Shown here piece by piece: positions 33,495 to 42,218 of a stretch of DNA of 64,000 nt. The notes under the pieces are model-generated. The model did no database searches and was not told the DNA's origin. It saw only the letters and a list, made by a program, of their open reading frames with translations. Origin of the DNA: DASVFB01 sp963815965 (GTDB lineage Bacteria; Actinomycetota; Thermoleophilia; Gaiellales; Gaiellaceae); the NCBI GenBank assembly GCA_963815965.1, contig CAWFIT010000001.1, forward strand, positions 558,001-622,000, written 5' to 3'. Numbering within the stretch: position 1 is the stretch's first letter; each line of letters starts with the position of its first letter. The position numbers were made by a program, and so were the translations under genes.

Positions 33495-34397
33495 TCAGCT
33501 AGCGCCGCTTGCCTGCCGCAGTCCCTCGACCGATGGGACGAAGTAGTAGGCGCCGGTCAGCGGCCGCGTGTAACGGGTGAGCGCGTCGCGCGTGCCGCCG
33601 GCAAGACCGGCCATGCTCTCGAGCATCGCCGCGAGCGGCCGCTGAGCCGCGCTGAAGCCGACGAACATCGTGCCGTGATCGCTCACGGTGCCGTAGGGCA
33701 TGTTCCGGCGGAAGATCTTTCCGAAGCGATCCTGGTCCGTGCTCGCGACGTGCGAGTCCGGCCGCTTGTCCTCGAGCTCGACGCTGTCGCTCTTCCTGCG
33801 GCCGATGACTGCTTCCTGGCTCGGGACGGGAAGCGACTCCCACGCCGCCGCGTCGTGCACCCACTTCTGCAGCAGCAGAACCGTGCCGCCCGCGCCCGGC
33901 TCGCCGTCGGGAACGAGGACGAGCTCCGGCGCATCGATCACCGTCGGGTTCTCGGTGCCGTCGATGAAGCCGGTCAGGTCGAGATCGTGGCGGTAGGGCC
34001 AGCTCGACGTCTCGTCCGCGAGCGAGGCGACGCCGGCGAGCTCCGCGATCGCGGCGCGCGCGACGTCGAAGATCACGTCGTAGGCGCTGCCCGAGAGCCA
34101 GAGCACGGCGTCGTGCTGGGTGGCCGGCATCACGAAGCCGTCGACGCCGACGATGTCCTCGTCGAAGGCGGCCAGCTCCACCGGCGCGTCGTCCGGAAGA
34201 ACCTCGCGCCACGTCTCGGGCCGGAAGCCGGCAACGAGGTTGACGCCGCCCATCGTCGTCCGCGGCTCGCGCAGCGAGGCGATCGCACGCACGACATCGC
34301 TCGCCGGCGTTCCCTGTGAAGCATCGAACTCGAGGTACGCGTGCGCCGCGGTCCCGAGCGCGAAGATGCCGCTCTGCGGACTACGAGTCGCGGCCAT
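33495..34397 (-). CDS. DyP-type peroxidase
   Basis: A 300-residue haem peroxidase. The GxxDG motif GFIDGTENP holds the catalytic D146, H216 in RPDSHVAST should be the proximal haem ligand, and an arginine at 230-231 (FRRNMPYG) should be the distal residue. No Tat or Sec signal is present and no encapsulin gene is adjacent, so it is probably cytoplasmic and B-type-like. It would oxidise phenolic or dye-like compounds with peroxide. The ATG at 34397 follows a weak AAGGA. Confidence 0.9.
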   Translation of the reverse strand: MAATRSPQSGIFALGTAAHAYLEFDASQGTPASDVVRAIASLREPRTTMGGVNLVAGFRPETWREVLPDDAPVELAAFDEDIVGVDGFVMPATQHDAVLWLSGSAYDVIFDVARAAIAELAGVASLADETSSWPYRHDLDLTGFIDGTENPTVIDAPELVLVPDGEPGAGGTVLLLQKWVHDAAAWESLPVPSQEAVIGRRKSDSVELEDKRPDSHVASTDQDRFGKIFRRNMPYGTVSDHGTMFVGFSAAQRPLAAMLESMAGLAGGTRDALTRYTRPLTGAYYFVPSVEGLRQASGAS

Positions 34398-34425
34398 GCC
34401 ATTCCTTACGCGAAGCTACGCACGA

Positions 34426-35192
34426 ATGCAAGGGCTGTGTCGGCGACGCGGCTGCGGCCCGGGGCCGGCTAAGCGCCGTCGACGCATCTGCAACGGCCAT
34501 GCGTGCGGCGCCGGCCGCACGCTGGACAGCGAGACGGAGCCCGCAAGACGATCAGTCCTTTCGTCACGCCCAAGCGTCGGCATCGTCGGCGCCGGCAAGT
34601 TCGGCACGGCACTCGCTCGCGCCGCCGTCGCGGCAGGCTACGACGTCGCAATCTCCGGATCAGGCCCCGCCGAGGACATCGCGCTGACCGTCGACGTGCT
34701 CGCTCCCGGCGCGCGCCCAACCACGACCGCCGAGGTCGTACGCCACGCCGACATCATCGTTCTCGCCGTCCCCACCCACCGTTTCCGCGAGCTCTCACGG
34801 GATCGGTTCGCCGGCAAGATCCTGATCGACGCAATGAACTCTGGGAGCCCGTCCACGGCGGCGACCCCGAACTCACCACAGCAGCCGACGGGACCAGCAC
34901 GATCGTCCAACAGCACTTCCCCTCCGCACGCGTGGTCAAGAGCCTCAATCAACTCGGCTACCACCAACTCGAAGAGAACCTGCGCCCCAAGGGAGCACCC
35001 AACCGCATCGCGATCGCCGCCGCAGGCGACGACCGCCTCGCCGTCCGTCGGGTGATGCGGCTCATCGACCGACTCGGGTTCGACCCCGTCGACGCCGGGC
35101 CGCTCAGCAACGGCCTGGCGTTGGAACCCGACGGCTCACCAATCGCCACCACCTACAGCGCAGACCAACTCTCGAGGCTGCTCTCGAGCTGA
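34426..35192 (+). CDS. NADPH:F420 oxidoreductase-like protein, frame broken by one base
   Basis: A Rossmann NADP-binding protein of the F420-dependent NADP reductase family: SVGIVGAGKFGTALARAA at the start, then DIIVLAVPTHRF. After an indel near 34841 it continues GGDPELTTAADGTSTIVQQ, ARVVKSLNQLGYHQLEE and a C-terminal domain ending GLALEPDGSPIATTYS. Adding one base in AACTCTGGGAG restores the join (AAC TAC TGG GAG fits). The domain begins near 34571; the nearest in-frame ATG is 34426, giving an unlikely Arg-rich leader, so a further error at the 5' end is possible. Confidence 0.75.
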
Positions 35193-35250
35193 GATTCGAC
35201 AGCCAGCATGCCGCCTGAAGAGGTGGGGACACCCCGTTAGGCTGTCCGTC

Positions 35251-35685
35251 ATGTTGACGAATCGTTCTGCGCCGCCTGCCACGGTGACGCCGGTGCTCGT
35301 GTATGAGGATGTACGCGCGGCGGTCGCGTGGCTCGAATCGGCCTTCGGGTTCGGGGAACGGGTGCGGATTGGTGACGGGCACCGCGCTCAGTTGCGCGTG
35401 GGCTCGGACGGTGCTGTCGTCGTGGCCGAAGTGGGTGCCGACCGGGTTGCGCCAAGCGGGGGCGGTGTGACGCAAATCGTCAAGGTGCGTGTACCGGACG
35501 TGGATGCGGCATTCGCTCGGGCGCGTGAAGCCGGCGCACGGGTCGTGGAGGAGTTGACGACGTACGAATATGGTGAGCGCTCCGGCGTCGTCGAAGACAT
35601 AGGCGGCCACCGCTGGGAACTGACGCAGACAGTGCGCGACGTCGCCCCCGAGGAATGGGGTGGGGCAACAATCGCCCCCTGGTGA
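35251..35685 (+). CDS. VOC family (glyoxalase-like) protein
   Basis: 144 residues with two beta-alpha-beta-beta-beta units: TPVLVYEDVRAAVAWLESAF and VKVRVPDVDAAFARAREAGA, ending EDIGGHRWELTQ. The second unit keeps the usual Glu-containing metal-side strand, but the first metal ligand position is unclear. Members include glyoxalase, dioxygenases and bleomycin-type resistance proteins. The substrate is unknown. Confidence 0.85.
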   Translation: MLTNRSAPPATVTPVLVYEDVRAAVAWLESAFGFGERVRIGDGHRAQLRVGSDGAVVVAEVGADRVAPSGGGVTQIVKVRVPDVDAAFARAREAGARVVEELTTYEYGERSGVVEDIGGHRWELTQTVRDVAPEEWGGATIAPW

Positions 35686-35736
35686 GAGCTAGGGTCGACC
35701 GCCGGCGTGCCGGAATGACTCTCGGCGAGGGGACGT

Positions 35737-36417
35737 TCAGCGGGGCTTGCGGCCTACGAGTAGCGCACGGTCGCCGTACAAGTGGAGGCAGCAGGCGTCA
35801 AGGCCAGCGGCCTTCATCCACGCAAGTTGATCCTCGAGACGCGCAGGGCGGTCACCCGCCTTCTCCAGCTCGTCGATGTGCTGGGCGAACGTGCCCGACG
35901 CAGTCGGATCGATACGACGCCACACGACGAGCCAATCTTCGAACACCGATTCCTCGACGCTCACGCGGTCGACTATGGCGACCAACCCGCCCGGGTCAAC
36001 AAGCCCTGCGGTCCATGCGAACGCCGCCGCCTTCTGCCGATCGCCGAGGTGATGCATCGTTTGGATCGAAAACGTCGCCTTGTAGCGACGATGCGGAAGT
36101 TCGATCGCATCGGGTTCGGCGAGGTCGCCTTCGCAGAAGAGGACACGGGAACCGAAGCGGCTGAGCCGCTTGCGGGCGAGATCGAGCATCGGACGCGAGA
36201 AGTCGACTCCCACGAGTTCCGCCTGAGGCAGTGCTTCGAGCACCTGCTCCGCGACGAGCCCCGAGCCGATCCCGAGGTCGAGGACCGCGCCGTCGCCGAT
36301 CTCCGACTCAATGAGCAACGCGAGGAGCAGATCCTGCTGCTCGGCACGGGTCGGAAGCTGCTTCCCGCCGGCGGCGTCCCAGGCCGTCGCCGTCTCTCTT
36401 CTCTGCCACTGGCGCAC
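35737..36417 (-). CDS. class I SAM-dependent methyltransferase
   Basis: 226 residues. SAM-binding motif I is AVLDLGIGSGLVAEQVLEAL, motif II is ELVGVDFSRPMLDLARKRL and the following acidic residue is in LFCEGDLAEP. The TMHHLGDRQKA region is typical of small-molecule methyltransferases. It starts with GTG at 36417. No biosynthetic partner is adjacent, so the methyl acceptor is unknown. Confidence 0.88.
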   Translation of the reverse strand: MRQWQRRETATAWDAAGGKQLPTRAEQQDLLLALLIESEIGDGAVLDLGIGSGLVAEQVLEALPQAELVGVDFSRPMLDLARKRLSRFGSRVLFCEGDLAEPDAIELPHRRYKATFSIQTMHHLGDRQKAAAFAWTAGLVDPGGLVAIVDRVSVEESVFEDWLVVWRRIDPTASGTFAQHIDELEKAGDRPARLEDQLAWMKAAGLDACCLHLYGDRALLVGRKPR

Positions 36418-36589
36418 CGGTCGACGATACCGTCGGTCGGCGCCTGCTCACGCTCGGAGTAGGCGGCAACTCGTCCAAGACGCTCTCCGGTAAAGATCCG
36501 GTGGCGAGGTGGTTAACCACGTGGTGCGCACCACTCCGGCGCCACTAGCGTCGTGCGGGTTCAGACCCACGACGAAAGGGAGTCACACG

Positions 36590-37774
36590 GTGCGGAAGTT
36601 TCTCGTCCCGGTCGCAGTGGTTGTGGTCGCTGCTGTCGTCGCCGGCTTCGCGGTTGGTGGCAACGGCAATGGCAACAACAAGACCTTCCAGTACGCGATC
36701 GGCCTGTGGGGCGATCTGCCCTATTCAGCTGTGCAGGAAAACCCCGGCATCCCGAACCTGATCGCTGACCTGAACGGCGCCGACATCCAGTTCACCGTGA
36801 ACGACGGCGACCTGAAGGCTGGCAACGGCACGAGCGGGAACCCCCCGAGTGCCAACTGCGACGACCCGCTCTACGAGCGGGCGCTCGGCTGGCTGAACTC
36901 GCTCGAGAAGCCGGCGATGTTCACGCCGGGCGACAACGACTGGACGGACTGCGACCGCACGTCGAACGGCGGGTTCAACTCGCTCGAGAGGCTCGACCAC
37001 GAACGACAACTCTTCTTCAGCACTCCGAACTCGCTCGGCGTGCACACCATGAAGCAGGACGTCCAGACCGATCCAACGTGCCTCGGGTTCGTCGGCGTGA
37101 ACGCGGACCACAGCACGGCGACCAAGCTGGTCCCGTGTGTCGAGAACCGTCGCTGGGAGTTCCACGACGTGATGTACGTGACCGTGAACGTCCAAGGCAC
37201 CTGCAACAACCTCTGCTCGAGCGGAGCCGGGGACGGCAGCACCGCGCCGGAGGTCGCATCGCGGACGGCCGAGTACACGGCGCGAAATGCGGCGGACATC
37301 GCGTGGCTGCAAGAGAGCTTCACGAAGGCGAAGGCGAACGGCGACGCCGGGATCATGATCGTCGGTCAAGCGGACCCCGGCTTCGACAAGTCCGGCCAGC
37401 CCTACACGGCGACTGGACCGGACGCTCCGACGCGGGACCCGGTGACCCTCGACTTCGCGGGCACCATCAACGAGGGGAAGTCGCCCGGCTTCAAGGATTT
37501 CCTGTTGGAACTCCGCAACGAATCGATCGGGTTCGGGAAGCCCGTCGTGTACGTGCACGGGGACACCCACTACTTCCGCATCGACAAGCCGTTGCTCGAC
37601 AAGGAGGGCAAGCGACTCGAGAACTTCACGCGCGTCGAGACCTTCGGCGACAACGCAGCCAACGGGCTCAACGACGTGCACTGGGTGAAAGCGCTCGTCG
37701 ACCCGAAGAGCCGTGACGTCTTCGCGTTCCAGGCGCAGACCGTGCCCGGCAATGTCGTCGCGCACACTCCGTAA
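36590..37774 (+). CDS. secreted metallophosphoesterase-like protein
   Basis: 394 residues from a GTG at 36590 preceded by AAAGGGAG. A hydrophobic N-terminus (FLVPVAVVVVAAVVAGFAVG) acts as signal or anchor, followed by a Gly/Asn linker. Calcineurin-like metal motifs are spread along the protein: GLWGDLPYS, NDGDLKAG, FTPGDNDWTDC and VYVHGDTHYF. It probably acts outside the cell on a phosphoester. Several cysteines may form disulfides. An upstream in-frame ATG at 36509 adds a leader unlike a signal peptide and is less likely. Confidence 0.72.
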   Translation: MRKFLVPVAVVVVAAVVAGFAVGGNGNGNNKTFQYAIGLWGDLPYSAVQENPGIPNLIADLNGADIQFTVNDGDLKAGNGTSGNPPSANCDDPLYERALGWLNSLEKPAMFTPGDNDWTDCDRTSNGGFNSLERLDHERQLFFSTPNSLGVHTMKQDVQTDPTCLGFVGVNADHSTATKLVPCVENRRWEFHDVMYVTVNVQGTCNNLCSSGAGDGSTAPEVASRTAEYTARNAADIAWLQESFTKAKANGDAGIMIVGQADPGFDKSGQPYTATGPDAPTRDPVTLDFAGTINEGKSPGFKDFLLELRNESIGFGKPVVYVHGDTHYFRIDKPLLDKEGKRLENFTRVETFGDNAANGLNDVHWVKALVDPKSRDVFAFQAQTVPGNVVAHTP

Positions 37775-37788
37775 GACCGTACGCCCTG

Positions 37789-37819
37789 CGAGCCGAGGGT
37801 CGGATCGGCCCCCGGCTCG
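37789..37819. terminator. GC-rich hairpin between convergent genes
   Basis: CGAGCCG at 37789-37795 pairs with CGGCTCG at 37813-37819, extended by GGG/CCC inside the loop. It lies between the phosphoesterase stop and the convergent acetyltransferase stop. There is no T-tract, so this is only a probable terminator. Confidence 0.4.
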
Positions 37820-37833
37820 GACGACTCCTCAGA

Positions 37834-38421
37834 TCAGCAGCGGGGAAAGTCGATGCGGTCTCTGTCGCCGATCTCGCGGATCACACGGGCAGGGACGCCG
37901 GCCGCCACCACGCCGGGAGGCAAATCTCGTGTGACGACCGCGCCGGCGCCGACGACCGTGTCGTCGCCGATCGTCACGCCGGGGCAGACGACGACGCCCC
38001 CGCCGAGCCACACGTTGTCGCCAAGAGCGATCGGCTCACCGGACTCCCACCCGATCCGCCGAGGTTCGGCGTCGATCGGATGCGTGGCCGTGAGGAACTG
38101 CACTCGTGTACCGATCTGGCATGCGCTCCCGATCGTGATCGCCGCAACGTCGAGCATGAGGCAGTCGTAATTGAGGAACGTCCGAGCGCCGATCGAGACC
38201 CGCGTGCCGTACTCGCAGCGGAACGGCGCACGGACGTGGACTCCCTCGCCGACATGCCCGAGGAGCTCTCGGAGGATCTCGTCTCGCGTGTCTTGCTCCG
38301 CGTGAAGGGTTCGGTTGTAGCGATCGACAAGTTCCTGGGCACGTGCGAAGTCGGCCGCGAGGTCATGGTCGTCCGCGATGTAGAGGTCGCCACGGAGCAT
38401 GCGATCCTTCATCTCGCCCAT
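37834..38421 (-). CDS. left-handed beta-helix O-acetyltransferase (maltose/galactoside/NodL type)
   Basis: 195 residues from the ATG at 38421. The N-terminal helical part (KDRMLRGDLYIADDHDLAAD) is typical of maltose O-acetyltransferase. The hexapeptide repeat helix contains the catalytic His in FLTATHPIDAEPR. IALGDNVWLGGGVVVCPGVT and GAGAVVTRDLPPGVVAAGVP follow. It transfers acetyl from acetyl-CoA to a sugar hydroxyl. The frame continues upstream to 38529, but family members begin at this methionine. Confidence 0.85.
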   Translation of the reverse strand: MGEMKDRMLRGDLYIADDHDLAADFARAQELVDRYNRTLHAEQDTRDEILRELLGHVGEGVHVRAPFRCEYGTRVSIGARTFLNYDCLMLDVAAITIGSACQIGTRVQFLTATHPIDAEPRRIGWESGEPIALGDNVWLGGGVVVCPGVTIGDDTVVGAGAVVTRDLPPGVVAAGVPARVIREIGDRDRIDFPRC

Positions 38422-38515
38422 CTGCAATTCATACCCGAGGTCTCGGGGAGCAACTCCACCGTCCGGGCCAGTGCTCCGGAGTGACGTCCGCCCGACACCC
38501 GAGGCGGACGAATGA

Positions 38516-39017
38516 CTCGTCATCCTCAACGCGGCCCATCCGCGGCGGCTCTCGGAGGGACTGAAGCACCCGAGCCAGCTGCGGACGTACCTGGTACTTC
38601 TTCTTCTTTGCGGTACCGGGACTGCCCGAGGACGTGGTGCACGCCAGAGACTGGCACTTCTTCCGACATTTCCTGCAGGACGCGAACCCGCCTTACACGC
38701 CGCAGGAAATCGAACGCTACGTCGAGGCGTGGTCGCAGCCGGGGGCAGCGGCCGGGATGATCAACTACTACCGCGCCTCGGTAAGACAGTCCCAGAAGGA
38801 AGCCGCAGCAAAGCTTCGCCCGATCTCGGCGCCGACACTGGTCATCTGGGGGGAGCGCGATTCCTACCTCGGCTCCGACCTCGCCGAGCCCGACCGCGAC
38901 GACGTGCCCAACCTCGACCGCGTCGAGCGCCTGGCCGACGCGTCGCACTGGGTGCATCACGACGAGGCTGAACGCGTCAACCAACTGCTCATCGACTTCT
39001 TCGCCCCCGTGGCATAG
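38516..39017 (+). pseudogene. remnant of an alpha/beta hydrolase, 5' truncated and frameshifted
   Basis: The C-terminal half of an epoxide-hydrolase-like alpha/beta hydrolase. VILNAAHPRRLSEGLKHPSQ opens the remnant, then a frameshift near 38590. The frame resumes as VVHARDWHFFRHFL, APTLVIWGERDSYLG (acid-residue region) and DASHWVHHDEAERVNQLL with the catalytic His. The nucleophile elbow and oxyanion half are missing, with unrelated sequence upstream of about 38515. An ATG-type start at 38634 could give 127 residues, but not an active enzyme. Confidence 0.7.
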
Positions 39018-39085
39018 GCGCTGCACTCGGCCCCCGACCTCCCACGGTCGCAGGCGGTGCGTCTCACTCAGGCTGACGCTTGACG

Positions 39086-39391
39086 TTACTTGCCGGACTG
39101 GAGTTCCCAGGCGCCGATGACGGCATCCTCGATGGCATCTGCATTGCCGTTCTCGATGTCGGCGACGATCATCATGTGCTTTGCAAAGCGCTGTGGCACC
39201 GAGAACGTTTTGGGAAACGATTGGAGCAGGAAATCTCGGAAGTCGAACGACGCTCGTATGACGACGTGTCTGTCGTCGAGCTGCCGCGCGACCAGGCGCC
39301 CCTGGTAGCGCCAGTCCAGTAGGCCATCGCGGCTACGCTCGGCGACACCGTCGAGGTCGGCGGCCAGGCGGCTGAGGTCAGCGAGCCTCAT
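39086..39391 (-). CDS. small hypothetical protein
   Basis: 101 residues. WRYQGRLVARQLDDRHVVIR, then FSVPQRFAKHMMIVADIENG and ADAIEDAVIGAWELQ, loosely recall MmcQ/YjbR-type (CyaY-like) small proteins, though I cannot confirm the family. The coding style is plausible, and it lies between the hydrolase remnant and the tRNA gene on the opposite strand. Function is unknown. Confidence 0.6.
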   Translation of the reverse strand: MRLADLSRLAADLDGVAERSRDGLLDWRYQGRLVARQLDDRHVVIRASFDFRDFLLQSFPKTFSVPQRFAKHMMIVADIENGNADAIEDAVIGAWELQSGK

Positions 39392-39481
39392 CAGATGATG
39401 CTCGCATGCACGAGCTCAACGTCGGATGCGACATACAATTTCGAAGCGCGGATCGTAAAAGACCTGCAAACGACACATTAC

Positions 39482-39553
39482 GCCCCCGTAGCTCAGTGGA
39501 TAGAGCAGCGGTTTCCTAAACCGCGTGCGCTGGTTCGATTCCGGCCGGGGGCA
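39482..39553 (+). tRNA. tRNA-Arg (anticodon CCU)
   Basis: A complete cloverleaf. Acceptor stem GCCCCCG/CGGGGGC has discriminator A at 39553, and the D-arm is GCTCAGTGGATAGAGC. Anticodon stem GCGGT/ACCGC has loop TTCCTAA (anticodon CCT), and the T-arm is GCTGG-TTCGATT-CCGGC. The 3' CCA is not encoded. It decodes AGG, a rare arginine codon in GC-rich genomes. Confidence 0.97.
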
Positions 39554-39636
39554 TTCTCAGTCGAGCGCAACGCCAGGTGTCGCAGCGGATTGGGAGCTGC
39601 TGCGTTGCAACTACCGAACCGGCTGGGCGGTCGTCA

Positions 39637-40272
39637 TCACGTCACCGAAACGCGCGGGCCCGAAACCGGCTTCAAGTCGTCGAAATGCTGGTTCAGGTTC
39701 CAGCCCAACTCCCGGAGCGCGGGCGAGAGGCCACGGCTGATCTCGAGTCCTCGGATCGCCTGTGCGAGAACACGGAGCGCGTCTCCTTCGAGGTTGGCCT
39801 CCACGTCGGCACCACCGTGAAGTGCAACGCGGATCGCCGCTTGAATCGTGCGAGTTGCGGGTGTCTCATCGGCGTGAACGACGAGCACTGCGCGGGCAAG
39901 GTCGAGCAGGTCCGGTTCGTACAGCCGGCTCTCGCGCTGGCCGGCGAGGATCCGAGCGCGCGGCGCCGGAGACGTCGAGCAGAAGAATGCTGAGCGCTCC
40001 GGAGCGTCCTCCAGTGGGGCGTGACTCTCTACGAGTTCCCAACACTCTTGCTGGACCCAGATTTGGTTCCCGACGCCGAGCTCGCGGTCGGACCGCACCG
40101 TCACCGGAGGTCGCTGCGCGACGCTCGGATCAGCAGGCGACGCAGGGACAAGTGTGTAAAGGCACGGCTTCATGTGAGCGCGCGCTTGCACGAGTAAGCG
40201 CGTGCCGGCCCGCGCCTCGACGGTTCGGGCAGTCGCAACGCGATCTACTCCAGCATGACCCACCTCAACCAC
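39637..40272 (-). CDS. hypothetical protein
   Basis: 211 residues from a GTG at 40272 that directly follows the stop of the upstream gene, suggesting a two-gene operon. Recognisable only as protein-like sequence, for example NQIWVQQECWELVESHAPLE and RGLSPALRELGWNLNQHFDD. An internal ATG at 40173 is an alternative start. Rich in Ala, Arg, Glu; no signal peptide or membrane segment. No family is recognised. Confidence 0.5.
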   Translation of the reverse strand: MVEVGHAGVDRVATARTVEARAGTRLLVQARAHMKPCLYTLVPASPADPSVAQRPPVTVRSDRELGVGNQIWVQQECWELVESHAPLEDAPERSAFFCSTSPAPRARILAGQRESRLYEPDLLDLARAVLVVHADETPATRTIQAAIRVALHGGADVEANLEGDALRVLAQAIRGLEISRGLSPALRELGWNLNQHFDDLKPVSGPRVSVT

Positions 40273-40524
40273 CTACGGACTGGTCGAGAGTTTTCGGGTG
40301 GTCGCGGTGCCCTGCTCGTCGACCGAGATGATCTGGCGAGCGCCTTCGCCACCTTCTAAAAAGCCGAACCAACGTCGGCGGCCCCGCGTGAAGACAACGG
40401 CTTCGGTATCTCCCTGAGACTCGATCCGGTATCCGTGCTGGATCTTCACATCGAGCAACTGCGCGAACTTTTGCTTCCTGGTGTCGAGCGTCGCAGGGCT
40501 GGATGCAGCAGATGCTTCAGGCAT
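40273..40524 (-). CDS. small hypothetical protein
   Basis: 83 residues from the ATG at 40524, which has AGGGAG 7 nt upstream. The sequence TRKQKFAQLLDVKIQHGYRI and AVVFTRGRRRWFGFLEGGEG suggests a short beta-rich domain, like the degenerate DUF-type tails of actinobacterial membrane proteins. Its stop abuts the next gene's GTG. Function is unknown. Confidence 0.6.
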   Translation of the reverse strand: MPEASAASSPATLDTRKQKFAQLLDVKIQHGYRIESQGDTEAVVFTRGRRRWFGFLEGGEGARQIISVDEQGTATTRKLSTSP

Positions 40525-40754
40525 GAGAAGTCTCCCTCTGTTGGGATCGGCCCGCCGGTTGGTAAATCGCGTCGAAAACGCGAGAGGGACCTTCGTCCCG
40601 GTCACGCTCGCGAGCACAACGTTCACTCAGCAAAGCGTTGAACACTCAGCGTAGCACGGCTCCAGTGACCCCGCCTCGGGCCGCGAGGGACAAAACCTTT
40701 CGGACCCAATCCCCGTAGGAAGAGTGTCCGCCGACCCCGACCAAGGGAGCACGA

Positions 40755-41123
40755 ATGTCTCGAGCGATTCTCGCTGTCATCGCAGCCACCGCAGTCGCAC
40801 TCGCGATCGTCGGAGCGGCACTCAGCCGACCGAACACGACGCCGACGCTGAACGGCACCGACGGTCCCGGCTTCACGATCATGCTGAAGCACAGCGGCGC
40901 CCCGGTGAAGACGCTCAAGGCAGGCACCTACAAGTTCGTCATCAACGACAAGTCGAGTTTCCACGGCTTCTCACTCGACGGTCCGCACGGCTTCGCCAAG
41001 GACTTCACGAAGATCACGTTCGTCGGAACGAAGACGTCCGTCGTGAACCTGAAGGCGGGCAAGTACAAGTACTACTGCCCGAACCACGAGTCGACGATGT
41101 TCGCCCACTTCACGGTCAAGTAG
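40755..41123 (+). CDS. secreted cupredoxin (plastocyanin-like)
   Basis: 122 residues: a signal peptide or anchor (AILAVIAATAVALAIVGAAL), then one blue-copper domain. The likely type 1 copper ligands are His in SSFHGFSLDG and Cys, His and Met in YYCPNHESTMFAHF. The ATG at 40755 has AAGGGAG upstream. It could shuttle electrons to a membrane or extracellular oxidase. The NirK-like enzyme at 19.7-20.8 kb is a possible partner, but they are 20 kb apart. Confidence 0.88.
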   Translation: MSRAILAVIAATAVALAIVGAALSRPNTTPTLNGTDGPGFTIMLKHSGAPVKTLKAGTYKFVINDKSSFHGFSLDGPHGFAKDFTKITFVGTKTSVVNLKAGKYKYYCPNHESTMFAHFTVK

Positions 41124-41139
41124 CGGCTCGAGCAGATCT

Positions 41140-41174
41140 GCGGAGGGCGGCAGAAGATCCATCCCGCCCTCCGC
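41140..41174 (+). terminator. 11-bp hairpin after the cupredoxin gene
   Basis: GCGGAGGGCGG at 41140-41150 pairs perfectly with 41164-41174 around a 13-nt loop, starting 17 nt after the cupredoxin stop. There is no clear T-tract, but the position suits a terminator in a GC-rich genome. Confidence 0.5.
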
Positions 41175-41246
41175 GTGTCTGCGCTCGGCGTTTGCGGCGA
41201 TTAGCGGCTCGCCCGACACTTGGCCTCGCATGGGAAACAGACGACA

Positions 41247-42218
41247 ATGGAGGCCCGGCAGACCATGGTGGACTCACCGCGCAAACGGCCCCTCGCGCTC
41301 GAGATCGTTCTCGTCTGGTCGCTGTTCCTCGTTGTCGCCGTCGAGATTGTCGCGACGTATTCGCGACTGCCGGCGAGCGAGCTCTATCACGTGACAGGCA
41401 GCGGCTTCTCGGGCGGAATTGGTCGCGCGCTCGTGTTCGCCAACTTCCCGCTCGCGCTCGTTGCGATGTCGATCCTCGCCCTGCTCTTCGAAAAGCTGTC
41501 CAGCCGGGCGACGCAGGCGGCGGCACTCGTCGCCTTCGTCCTGTGCACTGTTGTGTTCTGGCCGGGCGTCGTCGACCAGGCTGATCTCGACGCAAAGTGG
41601 ATCAATGCGCTCGCGGCGGTCGGCGTGCTGATCGCGATCGTGCTCACGGCGACCGTGGGACGCACCGGCGCAGCATGGAGCGGCCGGCAACCCGGCGACC
41701 GACTGCGGATCGGTGTTGCCGCCGGCGCGCTGTTCGTCGCACTGCCGTGGATGGCAGCGGAGCTCGGCTTCTACCTCGACCGCGTCCCGGCGCTCGGCCG
41801 CCTCTTCCAGACCGGCGTGCATCCGCACTCCGCCCTGCTTCCGGCTGTGCACCACGGGCACCACCACGGGATGGACGGCGTGCTCCTGCTCCTCACCGCT
41901 GTGGTGTTGTCACGCGTCGCCCCCTCGGTGCGCGACTCGCGCTTGCGCGTTGCCGTCGGCCTGTACCTCGCGCTCATGGCTTCGTACGGCATTGCGAACG
42001 TGGCGAACGACTTCTGGGGCGAGCAGATCCTGAAGCGCGACTGGACGACCTGGGTCTTCCCGAACGTCCTGCGCCCGAACGTGACGACCGCCTGGGGTCT
42101 GATCGTCCTCGGCGCGGCCGCGCTCTACGCTGCAGCGGCCTGGTGGAACCGAAACTCCGCAGCCAAGCCGACTGCCTTCAATCCCGTCGTCGGCGCTCAG
42201 CCTCCCTCGCGAGCATGA
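41247..42218 (+). CDS. multi-pass membrane protein with a histidine-rich loop
   Basis: 323 residues with seven or eight membrane segments. A loop between mid segments is strongly histidine-rich (HPHSALLPAVHHGHHHGMDG) and could bind copper or another metal. It is followed by polar residues inside helices. ATG 41247 is chosen; a TTG at 41220 and an ATG at 41265 are alternatives. It follows the cupredoxin gene. No family is recognised. It overlaps the convergent gene by 22 nt. Confidence 0.65.
   Translation: MEARQTMVDSPRKRPLALEIVLVWSLFLVVAVEIVATYSRLPASELYHVTGSGFSGGIGRALVFANFPLALVAMSILALLFEKLSSRATQAAALVAFVLCTVVFWPGVVDQADLDAKWINALAAVGVLIAIVLTATVGRTGAAWSGRQPGDRLRIGVAAGALFVALPWMAAELGFYLDRVPALGRLFQTGVHPHSALLPAVHHGHHHGMDGVLLLLTAVVLSRVAPSVRDSRLRVAVGLYLALMASYGIANVANDFWGEQILKRDWTTWVFPNVLRPNVTTAWGLIVLGAAALYAAAAWWNRNSAAKPTAFNPVVGAQPPSRA

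Noticed and set aside
33495..34397. DyP peroxidase as cargo of an encapsulin
   Set aside because: No encapsulin gene is adjacent and the C-terminus (GLRQASGAS) lacks a clear targeting peptide.
39530..39553. Attachment site for an integrated element at the tRNA-Arg 3' end
   Set aside because: No integrase gene and no second copy of the tRNA end could be found in the window.
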